From assembly GCA_020637675.1 (NCBI GenBank), contig JACKKD010000002.1, positions 496,001-560,000 on the forward strand: DNA of 64,000 bases, in the 5' to 3' direction. Below are positions 1 to 8,243 of this stretch, in pieces. This DNA comes from Paracoccaceae bacterium (lineage in GTDB: Bacteria; Pseudomonadota; Alphaproteobacteria; Rhodobacterales; Rhodobacteraceae). How positions within the stretch are numbered: position 1 is the first letter of the stretch; each line of letters opens with the position of its first letter. The notes beneath the pieces are model-generated. The model had not been told where the DNA came from. It saw only the letters and a program-made list of their open reading frames with translations, and searched no databases. Both the position numbers and the translations under genes were made by a program.

Positions 1-254
1 ATCCGGCCGTCCGGCAGTTCCATCGTGGTGCAGGTGCCGGCGGGCACGAGTTTCCAGGAATTGCCCTGATAGTCCACCTTGGAGGTGCCGGCGCAGGTCG
101 TGCCGGGGCCGGCGGCGCAGTCGTTCTGGCCGGCGAGCGCCACGCCGAAGCACTTATCCTTGGCTTCCTGGGCGGCGGCCGGCACCGCGAGATGCGCCGC
201 GAGCGCGGTGGCGAGCGAGGTTGCGACCGCGAGCGTCTTCATGGAATGCGACAT
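1..254 (-). CDS. bufA1: DUF2282 bufferin-like secreted protein (5' part)
   Basis: The gene reads leftward and runs off the window; 84 residues are visible. It starts MSHSMKTLAV at 254, with AAGGGAA about 8 nt upstream. A signal peptide is clear (hydrophobic stretch to PAAAQ, about residues 6-29). The mature part carries four cysteines at 35, 46, 54 and 75 in the spacing of the DUF2282 family (KCFGVALAGQNDC, then PGTTC and PAGTC). DUF2282 proteins are now called bufferins: secreted, post-translationally modified peptides linked to copper stress, normally encoded with a DUF692 (MNIO) enzyme and a DUF2063 partner. Those genes would lie left of position 1, so the operon cannot be confirmed here. 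The initiator could also be the internal Met at 242. Family assignment rests on the cysteine pattern and flanking motifs. Confidence 0.75.
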   Translation of the reverse strand, partial: MSHSMKTLAVATSLATALAAHLAVPAAAQEAKDKCFGVALAGQNDCAAGPGTTCAGTSKVDYQGNSWKLVPAGTCTTMELPDGR

Positions 255-450
255 GACTGGTTCCCTTGCTTGGTTTCGATCGTCGTTGGTTCGACGGAGC
301 CAAGCTAGCGGGCAGGGTGCGTCACGATCCACTCACGAACCTGTGGCCCACGCGGCCGTGAACCCCTGCATGCCGCAGCGCCCGTCTGAACGCAGGCAAG
401 CTCGCGCGGGCGCTGCGGCGCGGCGACGGCCGAAAACCCATGATAAAAGG

Positions 451-2397
451 CTAGCGGAGGTCCGGCGGCGCGGCCTCGGCAGCGAATGCTGCGACTGCAT
501 CCGCCAGCGCCCGGGTTTCGGTCCGCGTTTCACCGAGGCGGCGGATTGAAACACTCCGCTCCTCGACCTCCTTCATGCCGATGGCGAGGATCACGGGGAC
601 TTTTCCGACCGAGTGTTCGCGGACCTTGTAGTTGATCTTCTCGTTCCGCGTGTCGGCCTCCGCCCGAAGCCCAGCGGCGGTCAGCCTCGCCACGACCTCG
701 GCCACGTAGTCGTCGGCATCCGAGACGATCGAGGCGACGACGATCTGCCGCGGCGCAAGCCAGAAGGGCATCCGGCCGGCATAGTTCTCGATCAGGATGC
801 CGATGAACCGTTCGAAACTCCCGAGGATGGCGCGGTGCAGCATCACCGGACGATGCTTGGCGCCGTCCTCGCCGACATATTCGGCGCCGAGCCGGACGGG
901 CAGGTTGAAGTCGGCCTGGAAGGTGCCGCACTGCCATTCCCGCCCGATCGCATCGGTGAGCTTGAAGTCGAGCTTCGGCCCGTAGAAGGCGCCTTCGCCG
1001 GGGTCGATCTCGAAATCGTTGGTGACCTTGCGGACCGCGTTCTCCAGAGCGGCCTCGGCCTTGTCCCAGACCGCATCCGAGCCTACCCGCACCTCGGGCC
1101 GGGTCGAGAGCTTCACGTCGAACTTGGCGAAGCCGAGATCGCGGTAGATCGACGACAGAAGCCCGATGAAGTTGGCGCATTCCGCCTCGATCTGGTCCTC
1201 GGTGCAGAAGATATGGGCGTCGTCCTGGGTGAAGCCGCGCACGCGCATCAGCCCGTGCATGGAGCCGGAGGATTCGTAGCGGTGGCACGATCCGAACTCG
1301 GCCAGGCGCAGCGGCAGGTCGCGGTAGGATTTCAGGCCCTGGTTGTAGACCTGCACATGGCAGGGGCAGTTCATCGGCTTCAGCGCGTTGACGCGCTTTT
1401 CCTTCGCCCCTTCCTCGTCCACCTCGACGATGAACATGTTCTCGCGGTAGGCCTCCCAGTGGCCCGACTTTTCCCACAGGATGCGGTCCACGACCTGCGG
1501 GGTCCTGATTTCCTTGTAGCCCGCTTTCCGCAACCGGCGGCGCATGTAATCCTCGAGCGCGCGGTAGATCGTCCAGCCGTTCGGGTGCCAGAAGACCATG
1601 CCCGGCGCTTCTTCCTGAAGGTGGAACAGCTCCATCTCGCGGCCGAGCTTCCTGTGGTCGCGCTTCGCGGCCTCTTCCAGCATCGTCAGATAGGCCTTGA
1701 GGTCATCGCGGTTCTTGAAGGCGACGCCGTAGATGCGCTGCAACTGCTTGTTGCGGTGATCGCCCCGCCAGTAGGCGCCGGCGACCGACATCAGCTTGAA
1801 GGCATCCGCCGGAAGCTGGCCGGTGTGCTGGAGGTGCGGGCCCCGGCAGAGATCCTGCCAGTGGCCGTGCCAATACATGCGCAGCGGCTCGTCGCCGGGG
1901 ATCGCCTCGATCAGTTCGACCTTGAAGGGTTCGTTCTTCCGGACATAGTGGTCGATGGCACGGGCGCGGTCCCAGACCTCGGTGCGGACCGGATCGCGCT
2001 CGTTGATGATCGCCTTCATCTCCTTCTCGATCAGCCCGAGGTCTTCGGGCGTGAAGGGCTCGTCGCGGTCGAAGTCGTAGTACCAGCCGTTTTCCACCAC
2101 CGGGCCGATTGTGACCTTGACCTCGGGCCAGAGCTTCTGGACGGCGCGGGCCATGACATGGGCGAAGTCGTGGCGGATGAGTTCGAGCGCCTGCGCGTCG
2201 TCCTTCATCGTATGGATGGCGATGGCGGCGTCCGCCTCGATCGGCCACTGGAGGTCCCAGTGCCTGCCGTCGACGGAGGCCGAGATCGCGGCCTTGCCAA
2301 GCGAAGTGGCGATGGATTGCGCGACCTCGGCGGGGGTCACGCCCCTGGCGTAGTCACGCTTGTTGCCATCGGGGAATGTCAGGGAAATCTGGCTCAT
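451..2397 (-). CDS. thrS: threonyl-tRNA synthetase
   Basis: Cytoplasmic class II synthetase charging tRNA-Thr, 648 aa, the usual length. Domains in order: TGS domain (about 1-62); editing domain with the HxxxH pair H76/H80 and the C184/H188 pair (CRGPHL); class II catalytic core with MNCPCH at 342-347, whose cysteine is a zinc ligand, and motif 2 around 368-398 (FGSCHRYE); C-terminal anticodon-binding domain from about 545. It is a stand-alone transcription unit: the next gene to the left starts at 254 on the same strand, and a divergent hydrolase starts at 2560. Nothing is missing or odd. No leader attenuator or T-box was seen upstream, as expected for alphaproteobacteria. Confidence 0.98.
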   Translation of the reverse strand: MSQISLTFPDGNKRDYARGVTPAEVAQSIATSLGKAAISASVDGRHWDLQWPIEADAAIAIHTMKDDAQALELIRHDFAHVMARAVQKLWPEVKVTIGPVVENGWYYDFDRDEPFTPEDLGLIEKEMKAIINERDPVRTEVWDRARAIDHYVRKNEPFKVELIEAIPGDEPLRMYWHGHWQDLCRGPHLQHTGQLPADAFKLMSVAGAYWRGDHRNKQLQRIYGVAFKNRDDLKAYLTMLEEAAKRDHRKLGREMELFHLQEEAPGMVFWHPNGWTIYRALEDYMRRRLRKAGYKEIRTPQVVDRILWEKSGHWEAYRENMFIVEVDEEGAKEKRVNALKPMNCPCHVQVYNQGLKSYRDLPLRLAEFGSCHRYESSGSMHGLMRVRGFTQDDAHIFCTEDQIEAECANFIGLLSSIYRDLGFAKFDVKLSTRPEVRVGSDAVWDKAEAALENAVRKVTNDFEIDPGEGAFYGPKLDFKLTDAIGREWQCGTFQADFNLPVRLGAEYVGEDGAKHRPVMLHRAILGSFERFIGILIENYAGRMPFWLAPRQIVVASIVSDADDYVAEVVARLTAAGLRAEADTRNEKINYKVREHSVGKVPVILAIGMKEVEERSVSIRRLGETRTETRALADAVAAFAAEAAPPDLR

Positions 2398-2497
2398 CGG
2401 CCATGCTCCTCGTCGGTTTGGCGCCTACGGAACGCCCGGTTGCGGGTATGTCGGGTTTTTCATATCGGGGAATGGCCGGGGGAAGTCAACGGGCAAG

Positions 2498-2549
2498 CCG
2501 GGGGTTCCACCCCCGGACCCCCGGGAGTATTTGTGCCACAGCGAAAAGG
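2498..2549 (-). repeat. intergenic palindromic repeat, copy 1
   Basis: Read on the minus strand, this copy has a short T-rich lead-in (CTTTTCGCTGTGGCACAAA), then TACTCC, then C-GGGGG runs, and ends in a GC hairpin (CCGGGGG 2498-2504 paired with CCCCCGG 2510-2516). The same architecture recurs at 43127-43162 and 46148-46198. It lies between the divergent thrS and hydrolase genes and ends only 10 bp before the hydrolase ATG. Its dispersed occurrence suggests a family-specific intergenic repeat; its function is unknown. Confidence 0.55.
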
Positions 2550-2559
2550 GGGGAGCGGC

Positions 2560-3315
2560 ATGAGCGACTATCTCGAGACGCCGCAGGGACGGCGGATCGC
2601 CCATGACCGGACCCAAGGCAAGGGGCCGGGCGTCGTGTTCCTCGGCGGCTTCCGGTCGGACAAGGAGGGGACGAAGGCGCTGGCGCTGGAGCACTGGGCA
2701 CGAGCCGAGGGGCGGGCCTTCCTGCGCTTCGATTATTCCGGCCACGGATCGTCCTCGGGCGACTTCCTCGACGGTTCGATCGGCGCCTGGCTGGAGGATG
2801 CGCGGGCGGCGGTCATGGCGCTCACCGACGGGCCGCAGGTTCTGGTCGGCTCGTCGATGGGGGGCTGGATCGCGCTGCTTCTGGCGCGGGACCATCCGGC
2901 GAAGGTCGCGGGGCTGGTGACGGTGGCGGCCGCGCCGGATTTCACCGAAGACATGTGGATCGGGTTCACGGCGGAAGAGCGGTGGGCGCTGATGGAAAAC
3001 GGGCATGTGGCGCAGCCCTCGGACTACGCCGATGAGCCCTACATCATCACCCGCCGGCTGATCGAGGAGGGGCGGCAGCGCCTTGTGCTGCGGTCGCCCC
3101 TGCCGCTGCCGATGCCGGTCAGGATGCTGCAGGGCACCGGCGACACGGATGTGACCGTCGAAGTGGCGCTGCGGCTGCTCCACCATGCCGAGGGGCCCGA
3201 CATCCGTCTGACTCTGGTCCGGGGGGCCGATCACCGGTTCTCGACGCCGGATTGCCTGCGGCTGATCGAGGCTTCGGTGGGCGAGGTTCTTCAGCGGTGC
3301 CCGGGCGATGCCTAG
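2560..3315 (+). CDS. alpha/beta hydrolase, ABHD10-like
   Basis: A 251-aa serine hydrolase. The nucleophile elbow GSSMGG places the catalytic serine at residue 99; the likely acid is an Asp near 197 (GTGDTD) and the base is H225 (GADHRF). FLGGF at about 27-31 matches the oxyanion region of the family. It resembles the mitochondrial ABHD10 / bacterial thioesterase-like group, but the substrate cannot be read from sequence. The start MSDYLETPQG follows GGGGGGAG. The reading frame stays open far upstream, but that region overlaps thrS antisense and has no family similarity, so it is not used. The stop overlaps the next hydrolase gene by 8 bp, indicating co-translation. Confidence 0.85.
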   Translation: MSDYLETPQGRRIAHDRTQGKGPGVVFLGGFRSDKEGTKALALEHWARAEGRAFLRFDYSGHGSSSGDFLDGSIGAWLEDARAAVMALTDGPQVLVGSSMGGWIALLLARDHPAKVAGLVTVAAAPDFTEDMWIGFTAEERWALMENGHVAQPSDYADEPYIITRRLIEEGRQRLVLRSPLPLPMPVRMLQGTGDTDVTVEVALRLLHHAEGPDIRLTLVRGADHRFSTPDCLRLIEASVGEVLQRCPGDA

Positions 3316-4300
3316 GCGCGGGCGGATATTCGGCGGGATTGTACTCCTCCTCGGCATCGCCGTCGCGCTCGTCTTCGCGGTCGGACCGCGCGAACCGCTC
3401 GACCTCGAGCCCGATTTCGACGCCGCGCGGCTGCCGGCCGATCTCGACGCCTATCTGGCGACGCGCGAGGCCACCGTGGGCGGAATCGTGCCGGGGGCAG
3501 AGAAGCGCATCGTCTGGGCGGGGGAGCCGGGGGCGCAGACCGACTGGGCGGTGGTCTATCTGCACGGATTTTCCGCCACAGCCGAGGAGATCAGGCCGGT
3601 GCCGGATCGCGTCGCCGCGGCGCTGGGGGCAAATCTCTACTACACGCGGTTCGCAGGCCATGGCGTCGGGCCCGCGCGCTTCGCCGGGCCGAGCGTGAAC
3701 GACTGGATGATCGACGTGGCCGAGGCGCTGGCCATCGGCAAGAGGATCGGCGCAAGGGTCCTGGTGATCGCGAGCTCCACCGGCGGGACGCTCGCCGCCG
3801 AGGCGGCGGTGCAGCGGGACCTTGCGGCGCGGATGGACGCCGTCGTCTTCGTCTCGCCGAACTTCGGCATCCGGAGCCCGGCGGCGGCACTTCTGACCTG
3901 GCCCTTCGCAAGGGGCTGGGTGGCGGCGGTCGCGGGACGGGAGCGCTGCTTTACGACGGGGAGCGCGGCCCATGCGCGCTACTGGACGGCCTGCTACCCG
4001 ACCGAGGCGCTGCTGCCGCTGGCCGCGGTGGCGAAACATGCGGCGGGGCAGGACTACGCTACCGTGACGCTGCCCGCGCTCTTCCTCCTTGCCGAGGCGG
4101 ACCGCGTGGTCTCGCCCAAGGCCACGGCGCGTGTCGCCGCGCGGTGGGGCGGGCCGGTGACGCTGCGGCCCCTCGTGGTCGGGGCAGGCGATGACCCCTT
4201 GTCCCACGTGATCGCGGGCGACGTGCTCAGCCCCTCGATGACCGCCCCCGTGACGGAGGAGATCCTTCGCTGGGCCAGGAACCTGCCTCGCGGGGGTTGA
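3308..4300 (+). CDS. membrane-anchored alpha/beta hydrolase
   Basis: A 330-aa protein with an N-terminal membrane segment (about residues 7-26, following the basic start MPRRGR), so the catalytic domain is probably periplasmic. The fold shows a YLHGFSATAEE oxyanion loop, a nucleophile in IASSTGGT, and late Asp (AEADRVVS) and His (PLSHVI) residues that can complete the triad. It is translationally coupled to the preceding hydrolase (8-bp overlap) and converges on phaZ 6 bp downstream of its stop. Substrate unknown; carboxylesterase or lysophospholipase-like activity is plausible but inferred only. Confidence 0.8.
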   Translation: MPRRGRIFGGIVLLLGIAVALVFAVGPREPLDLEPDFDAARLPADLDAYLATREATVGGIVPGAEKRIVWAGEPGAQTDWAVVYLHGFSATAEEIRPVPDRVAAALGANLYYTRFAGHGVGPARFAGPSVNDWMIDVAEALAIGKRIGARVLVIASSTGGTLAAEAAVQRDLAARMDAVVFVSPNFGIRSPAAALLTWPFARGWVAAVAGRERCFTTGSAAHARYWTACYPTEALLPLAAVAKHAAGQDYATVTLPALFLLAEADRVVSPKATARVAARWGGPVTLRPLVVGAGDDPLSHVIAGDVLSPSMTAPVTEEILRWARNLPRGG

Positions 4301-4306
4301 GACGGC

Positions 4307-5590
4307 TCAGACCGCGCGCAGCGGCGTCTTGCTGGACCCGGCGCGGGCGGGGCGCGCGGTCCCGGCGTTAGCGTCGATGAAGTTGAGCACCAGCGGCCGG
4401 ATGTTCTTGCGCCAGGACTTGCCGGCGAAGATGCCGTAGTGGCCGGCGCCCGGTTCGAGATGCTTGGCCTTCTTCGCCTCGGGCAGGCCGGTGCAGAGCC
4501 TGAGCGCCGCGAGGCACTGGCCGGGCGCGGAGATGTCGTCCTCCTCGCCTTCGACGACCTTCACGGCGACATCGGTGATCTTGCCGAAGTCGACGCGCTT
4601 GCCGGCGACCTCGAAGCTGTTGGTGGCGATCTCGCGGTTCTTGAAGATGCGTTCGACGGTGGAAAGGTAGAATTCCGCGGTCATGTCCATGACCGAGAGA
4701 TACTCGTCGTAGAAGCGGTTGTGCGCGTCGCGTTCGGAGGCCTCGCCATTCGCCGCCCGGACGATCTGGTCGGAGAAGGCCTGGGCGTGGCGATCGAGGT
4801 TCATCGAGATGAAGGAGGCGAGCTGGAGAAGCCCCGGATAGACGAGCCGCCCGGCGCCGGCATACTTGAAGCCAACGCGCTGGATGGCGAGGTGCTCGAT
4901 CTGGCCCATCGTCAGGCGGCGGCCGAAGTCAGTGACTTCGGTCGGCGCCGCGTCGGGATCGACCGGACCGCCGATGAGCGTGAGCGTCCGCGGCTGTGCC
5001 TCGGGGTCCTCCTCGGCCAGATACGCGGTGGCTGCGAGCGTCAGGGGCACCGGCTGGCAGACGGCGACGACATTGGTTTCCGGGCCGAGGGCCCGCATGA
5101 AATCGACGAGGTAGAGCGTGTAGTCCTCGATGTCGAACTTGCCGGCCGACACGGGAATGTCGCGCGCGTTCACCCAGTCCGTCACGTAGACGTCGCAGTC
5201 GGGCAGCAGGCTGACGACGGTGGAACGGACGAGCGTGGAATAGTGGCCCGACATCGGCGCGACGAGCAGCACCCGGCGCGGCATCGGCTCGCGCCCGAGA
5301 ACGCGGAAGTGGATGAGGTCGCCGAAGGGGCGCGAGATGACGGTCTCCACCTCGACCAGATGGTCGCGGTCATCCGAGCCGACGATGGTGCGGATCCCCC
5401 AGTCGGGCTTGATCACCATGCGCGCGAAGCTGCGTTCGGTGATGCGGCCCCAGGCCGACATGACCTTGAACATCGGATGCGGCACGAGACCCCAGACCGG
5501 GTAGGAGGCGAAGGCACGGGCCGAGGCGCCGAGCCATTCGTTCGTGTTCCGCACGGTCTCCATGAGGTCGTAAGTGGCCATGCCCTTCAT
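4307..5590 (-). CDS. phaZ: intracellular PHB depolymerase
   Basis: A 427-aa enzyme that hydrolyses stored native polyhydroxybutyrate granules in the cytoplasm. It matches the PhaZ family with cysteine in place of serine in its nucleophile motif (AVCQPVPLTL), and the late histidine is in GAGHYGIF. The start chosen is MKGMATYDLM at 5590, with GAGGGG about 13 nt upstream; the inner Met at 5581 is an alternative. The frame remains open to 7468, but that part is antisense to phaC and is rejected. The gene is divergent from phaC across a 114-bp shared promoter region that holds a PhaR-like site. Depolymerase and synthase back to back is the standard Rhodobacteraceae layout. Confidence 0.95.
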   Translation of the reverse strand: MKGMATYDLMETVRNTNEWLGASARAFASYPVWGLVPHPMFKVMSAWGRITERSFARMVIKPDWGIRTIVGSDDRDHLVEVETVISRPFGDLIHFRVLGREPMPRRVLLVAPMSGHYSTLVRSTVVSLLPDCDVYVTDWVNARDIPVSAGKFDIEDYTLYLVDFMRALGPETNVVAVCQPVPLTLAATAYLAEEDPEAQPRTLTLIGGPVDPDAAPTEVTDFGRRLTMGQIEHLAIQRVGFKYAGAGRLVYPGLLQLASFISMNLDRHAQAFSDQIVRAANGEASERDAHNRFYDEYLSVMDMTAEFYLSTVERIFKNREIATNSFEVAGKRVDFGKITDVAVKVVEGEEDDISAPGQCLAALRLCTGLPEAKKAKHLEPGAGHYGIFAGKSWRKNIRPLVLNFIDANAGTARPARAGSSKTPLRAV

Positions 5591-5669
5591 CGCGTTTCCC
5601 GAACCCCTCAATCGACCGGTCTCCATTCCACACTTTGCACGGGACCCGGGCGGCGGTATCCTGTGAATG

Positions 5670-5680
5670 CTGCACCGCAA
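5670..5680. promoter_or_regulatory. candidate PhaR operator upstream of phaC
   Basis: CTGC-ACC-GCAA, one mismatch from the CTGC-N3-GCAG sites seen upstream of phaP in this window. It lies 25 bp before the phaC ATG in the phaZ-phaC divergent region, where a repressor could affect both genes. The match is imperfect, so confidence is moderate. Confidence 0.5.
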
Positions 5681-5704
5681 CAATGTTACGGGGGAATTGT
5701 AAGT

Positions 5705-7522
5705 ATGACAACAGATGTTGCGAGCGGGCCGGAAAGCCCTGAAGAGCCGCCCGCGAACATCGACAAGCTGAACGCCAATATCGCCCGGATCGAGGAATTG
5801 ACGCAGCGTCTGGTACAGGCGCTTTCGCACAGGGGCGCCCCGAACCCGGAGGTGGAGGCGCCCGGTCCCGAGTTCTTCGCCAAGGCTGCGGCGGCCTACT
5901 GGACGCAGATGCTCGAGAACCCCGGCAAGCTGATCGAGCAGCAGGTCAGCTACTGGGGAAAAGCGCTCAGGCACTATGTCGAGGCGCAGCATGCGCTGGC
6001 TCAGGGCAAGCTTCAGCCGCCTGCCGACGAGAGCCCGAAGGACCGCCGCTTCGCGAACCCGCTCTGGAATACGCACCCGTACTTCAACTTCCTCAAGCAG
6101 CAGTATCTCTTCAACGTCGAGGCGCTGGAAAGCGCGGTGGCAGAGCTTCAGGACGTGACGCCGCTCGAACGGCGGCGGATCGAGTTCTTCACCCGCCAGA
6201 TCATCGACATGATGGCGCCGACGAACTTCCTCGCCACCAATCCCGACGCGCTGGAACGTGCGCTTGAGACCGAGGGCGAGAGCCTCGTCAGGGGGCTCGA
6301 GAACCTCGTGCGCGACATCGAGCTTCATCGCGGCGAGCTTCTGGTGACGCTCGCCGACCGCGACGCCTTCACGGTGGGCGAGAACATCGGCACCACCGAA
6401 GGATCGGTCGTCTTTCGCAATCGGATGCTGGAACTCATCCAGTACAAGGCGACGACCGAGACGGTGCGCGAGCGGCCGCTTCTGATCTTTCCGCCCTGGA
6501 TCAACAAGTTCTACATCCTCGATCTCAAGCCTGCGAACAGCCTGATCAAGTGGGTGATCGACCAGGGCTACACGCTCTTTGTCGTGAGCTGGAAGAACCC
6601 GGATGCGGCCTATGCCGGTGTCGGCATGGACGAGTATGTGGAGGAGGGCTACCTGACCGCGATCCGCGAGGTGAAGGCGATCACCGGCCAGGACCGGATC
6701 AACGCCGTGGGTTACTGCATCGCGGGAACCACGCTGGCGCTGACGCTCGCGCTGATGGCGAAGCGGGGCGACCGGGCGGTCGGGTCCGCGACCTTCTTCA
6801 CCACGCTCACCGATTTCGCCGACCCCGGCGAGATCGGCGTCTTCCTGAACGACGATTTCGTCGACGGGATCGAACGCGAGGTGGCGAAGAAGGGCTATCT
6901 GGACAAGTTCTTCATGGGGCGGACCTTCTCGTTCCTGCGCTCGAACGACCTCATCTACGGCCCGGCAATCAAGAGCTACATGATGGGTGAGCGGCCGCCC
7001 GCCTTCGATCTTCTCTACTGGAACGGCGACGGCACCAACCTGCCGGCGCGGATGGCGATGGAGTATCTGCGCGGCCTCTGCCAGGCCAACCGCTTCGCCG
7101 CGGGAACCTTCGATATCTGCGGCGAATCGGTCTCCATCCAGGATGTCCGCGTGCCGGTGTGTGCCATTGCCTGCGAAACCGACCACATCGCGCCGTGGCG
7201 GGCGTCCTATGCCGGCATCCGTGCATTCGGCGCGACGGACAAGACCTTTATCCTTGCCGAATCCGGGCACATAGCCGGCATCGTCAATCCGCCGGCGAAG
7301 GGCAAGTACGGCTACTACACCAACGCCGGCGCGATGGAAGCGGACGACGAGGCCTGGAAGGCCACGGCCGAGCACCACCGGGGGAGCTGGTGGCCGGCAT
7401 GGGTGGGCTGGCTTGAGAAACGCTCGGGCAAGCTCGTTCCCGCCCGCGTGCCGGGCGATGCGGCGCATCCCGTGCTGGCGCCGGCCCCGGGAACCTACGT
7501 CGTCGAGACGCCCGGCGCCTGA
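5705..7522 (+). CDS. phaC: class I PHA synthase
   Basis: A 605-aa polymerase that makes poly-3-hydroxybutyrate from (R)-3-hydroxybutyryl-CoA on granule surfaces. The lipase-like box GYCIAG carries the catalytic cysteine at residue 338; the catalytic Asp lies in CETDHIAPW and the His in ESGHIAG. Length and the long N-terminal domain (NPLWNTHPYFNFLKQQY) fit class I enzymes. The start MTTDVASGPE follows GGGGGAATTGTAAGT. The phasin and the regulator lie downstream on the same strand, and the depolymerase lies divergently upstream. Nothing is truncated. Confidence 0.98.
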   Translation: MTTDVASGPESPEEPPANIDKLNANIARIEELTQRLVQALSHRGAPNPEVEAPGPEFFAKAAAAYWTQMLENPGKLIEQQVSYWGKALRHYVEAQHALAQGKLQPPADESPKDRRFANPLWNTHPYFNFLKQQYLFNVEALESAVAELQDVTPLERRRIEFFTRQIIDMMAPTNFLATNPDALERALETEGESLVRGLENLVRDIELHRGELLVTLADRDAFTVGENIGTTEGSVVFRNRMLELIQYKATTETVRERPLLIFPPWINKFYILDLKPANSLIKWVIDQGYTLFVVSWKNPDAAYAGVGMDEYVEEGYLTAIREVKAITGQDRINAVGYCIAGTTLALTLALMAKRGDRAVGSATFFTTLTDFADPGEIGVFLNDDFVDGIEREVAKKGYLDKFFMGRTFSFLRSNDLIYGPAIKSYMMGERPPAFDLLYWNGDGTNLPARMAMEYLRGLCQANRFAAGTFDICGESVSIQDVRVPVCAIACETDHIAPWRASYAGIRAFGATDKTFILAESGHIAGIVNPPAKGKYGYYTNAGAMEADDEAWKATAEHHRGSWWPAWVGWLEKRSGKLVPARVPGDAAHPVLAPAPGTYVVETPGA

Positions 7523-7549
7523 GCCGGATTAATTCAGCGACAAAAATTT

Positions 7550-7560
7550 CTGCGATGCAG
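7550..7560. promoter_or_regulatory. PhaR operator 1 of phaP
   Basis: Perfect inverted repeat CTGC-GAT-GCAG in the phaC-phaP intergenic region. TGC-rich sites of the form CTGC-N3-GCAG are the described binding sites of PhaR repressors in Paracoccus and relatives, and phaR lies just downstream in this window. A second copy begins 29 bp further on. Confidence 0.8.
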
Positions 7561-7578
7561 CAATGAGGGGTTGATTTT

Positions 7579-7589
7579 CTGCACTGCAG
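7579..7589. promoter_or_regulatory. PhaR operator 2 of phaP
   Basis: Perfect inverted repeat CTGC-ACT-GCAG, the second PhaR-type site, 62 bp before the phaP ATG. Two perfect sites close together fit strong repression of the phasin gene when no granule is present to titrate PhaR. Confidence 0.8.
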
Positions 7590-7651
7590 CATGTATCTCC
7601 TCCCCATCAGGAAACGCGCGGCGGGCCGCGCACCCCCCAGGAGATACAGAC

Positions 7652-8107
7652 ATGCAGAAAGCTCAGGATTTCACCAAGGTCATGCAGGACATGGCAGCGA
7701 AGTTCCCCTTCGACCAGAAAGCGTTCCAGGACTCGTTCAAGAGCTCGGCCGCACTTGGCGAGAGAGTCGCGAAGGTCGCCCTCGAGGCCGCCGAGAAGTC
7801 GAGCGAGATCTCGGCGAAGTGGACCAAGGAGACGCTCTCCAAGGTCGGCGCGCTGACGAAGGTCAAGGAAGAGCCGGCGGACTATACGAAGGCCGTGTCG
7901 GACTTCGCCGCTGCCGCCGCCGAGATGGCCGCTGAAAACCTCGCCGCCTTCGCCGAAGTTGCGAAGAAGGCCCAGATGGAAACCGTCGAGCTGATGCTCG
8001 CCGCCGGCAAGGACCTTTCGGAAGACGCCGCTGCGGCCGTCAAGAAAGCCCAGGCGGAAGTGACCTCGGTGGCGAAGAAAGCCGCTGCCGCCGCTTCGGT
8101 GAAGTGA
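7652..8107 (+). CDS. phaP: phasin, PHB granule-coating protein
   Basis: A 151-aa amphipathic, alanine/lysine/glutamate-rich protein (MQKAQDFTKVMQDMAAKFPF) typical of phasins, which coat PHB granules and limit their size. Most of the chain is predicted helix with heptad-like patterns; the C-terminus is a Lys/Ala-rich tail. A strong CAGGAGA ribosome-binding site lies 8 nt before the ATG. Two candidate PhaR operators precede it and a strong terminator follows, so it is probably a monocistronic, highly expressed gene. An alternative in-frame start at 7571 would overlap the operators and is rejected. Confidence 0.95.
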   Translation: MQKAQDFTKVMQDMAAKFPFDQKAFQDSFKSSAALGERVAKVALEAAEKSSEISAKWTKETLSKVGALTKVKEEPADYTKAVSDFAAAAAEMAAENLAAFAEVAKKAQMETVELMLAAGKDLSEDAAAAVKKAQAEVTSVAKKAAAAASVK

Positions 8108-8148
8108 TCTGACGCCAGCCTTTTCCTCCCTGTAGGCTAGGCCGACCT

Positions 8149-8178
8149 GGCGGGCACCCTGTGCCCGCCTTTCTTTTT
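8149..8178 (+). terminator. Rho-independent terminator after phaP
   Basis: Perfect 9-bp stem GGCGGGCAC (8149-8157) and GTGCCCGCC (8161-8169) with loop CCT, followed by TTTCTTTTTG. It separates phaP from phaR. Confidence 0.92.
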
Positions 8179-8243
8179 GTTGTGTTTTCCGCCGTGCGGC
8201 GTAATCTCGCCGCGACGCCAATACGTCGCGGGGAGAGAACAAG

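Noticed and set aside
613..2559. Long in-frame extension upstream of the first alpha/beta hydrolase
   Set aside because: It runs antisense to thrS; the real start at 2560 has a ribosome-binding site and begins the family fold.
5591..7468. In-frame extension of phaZ to 7468
   Set aside because: Antisense to phaC and not PhaZ-like; the family N-terminus begins at 5590.
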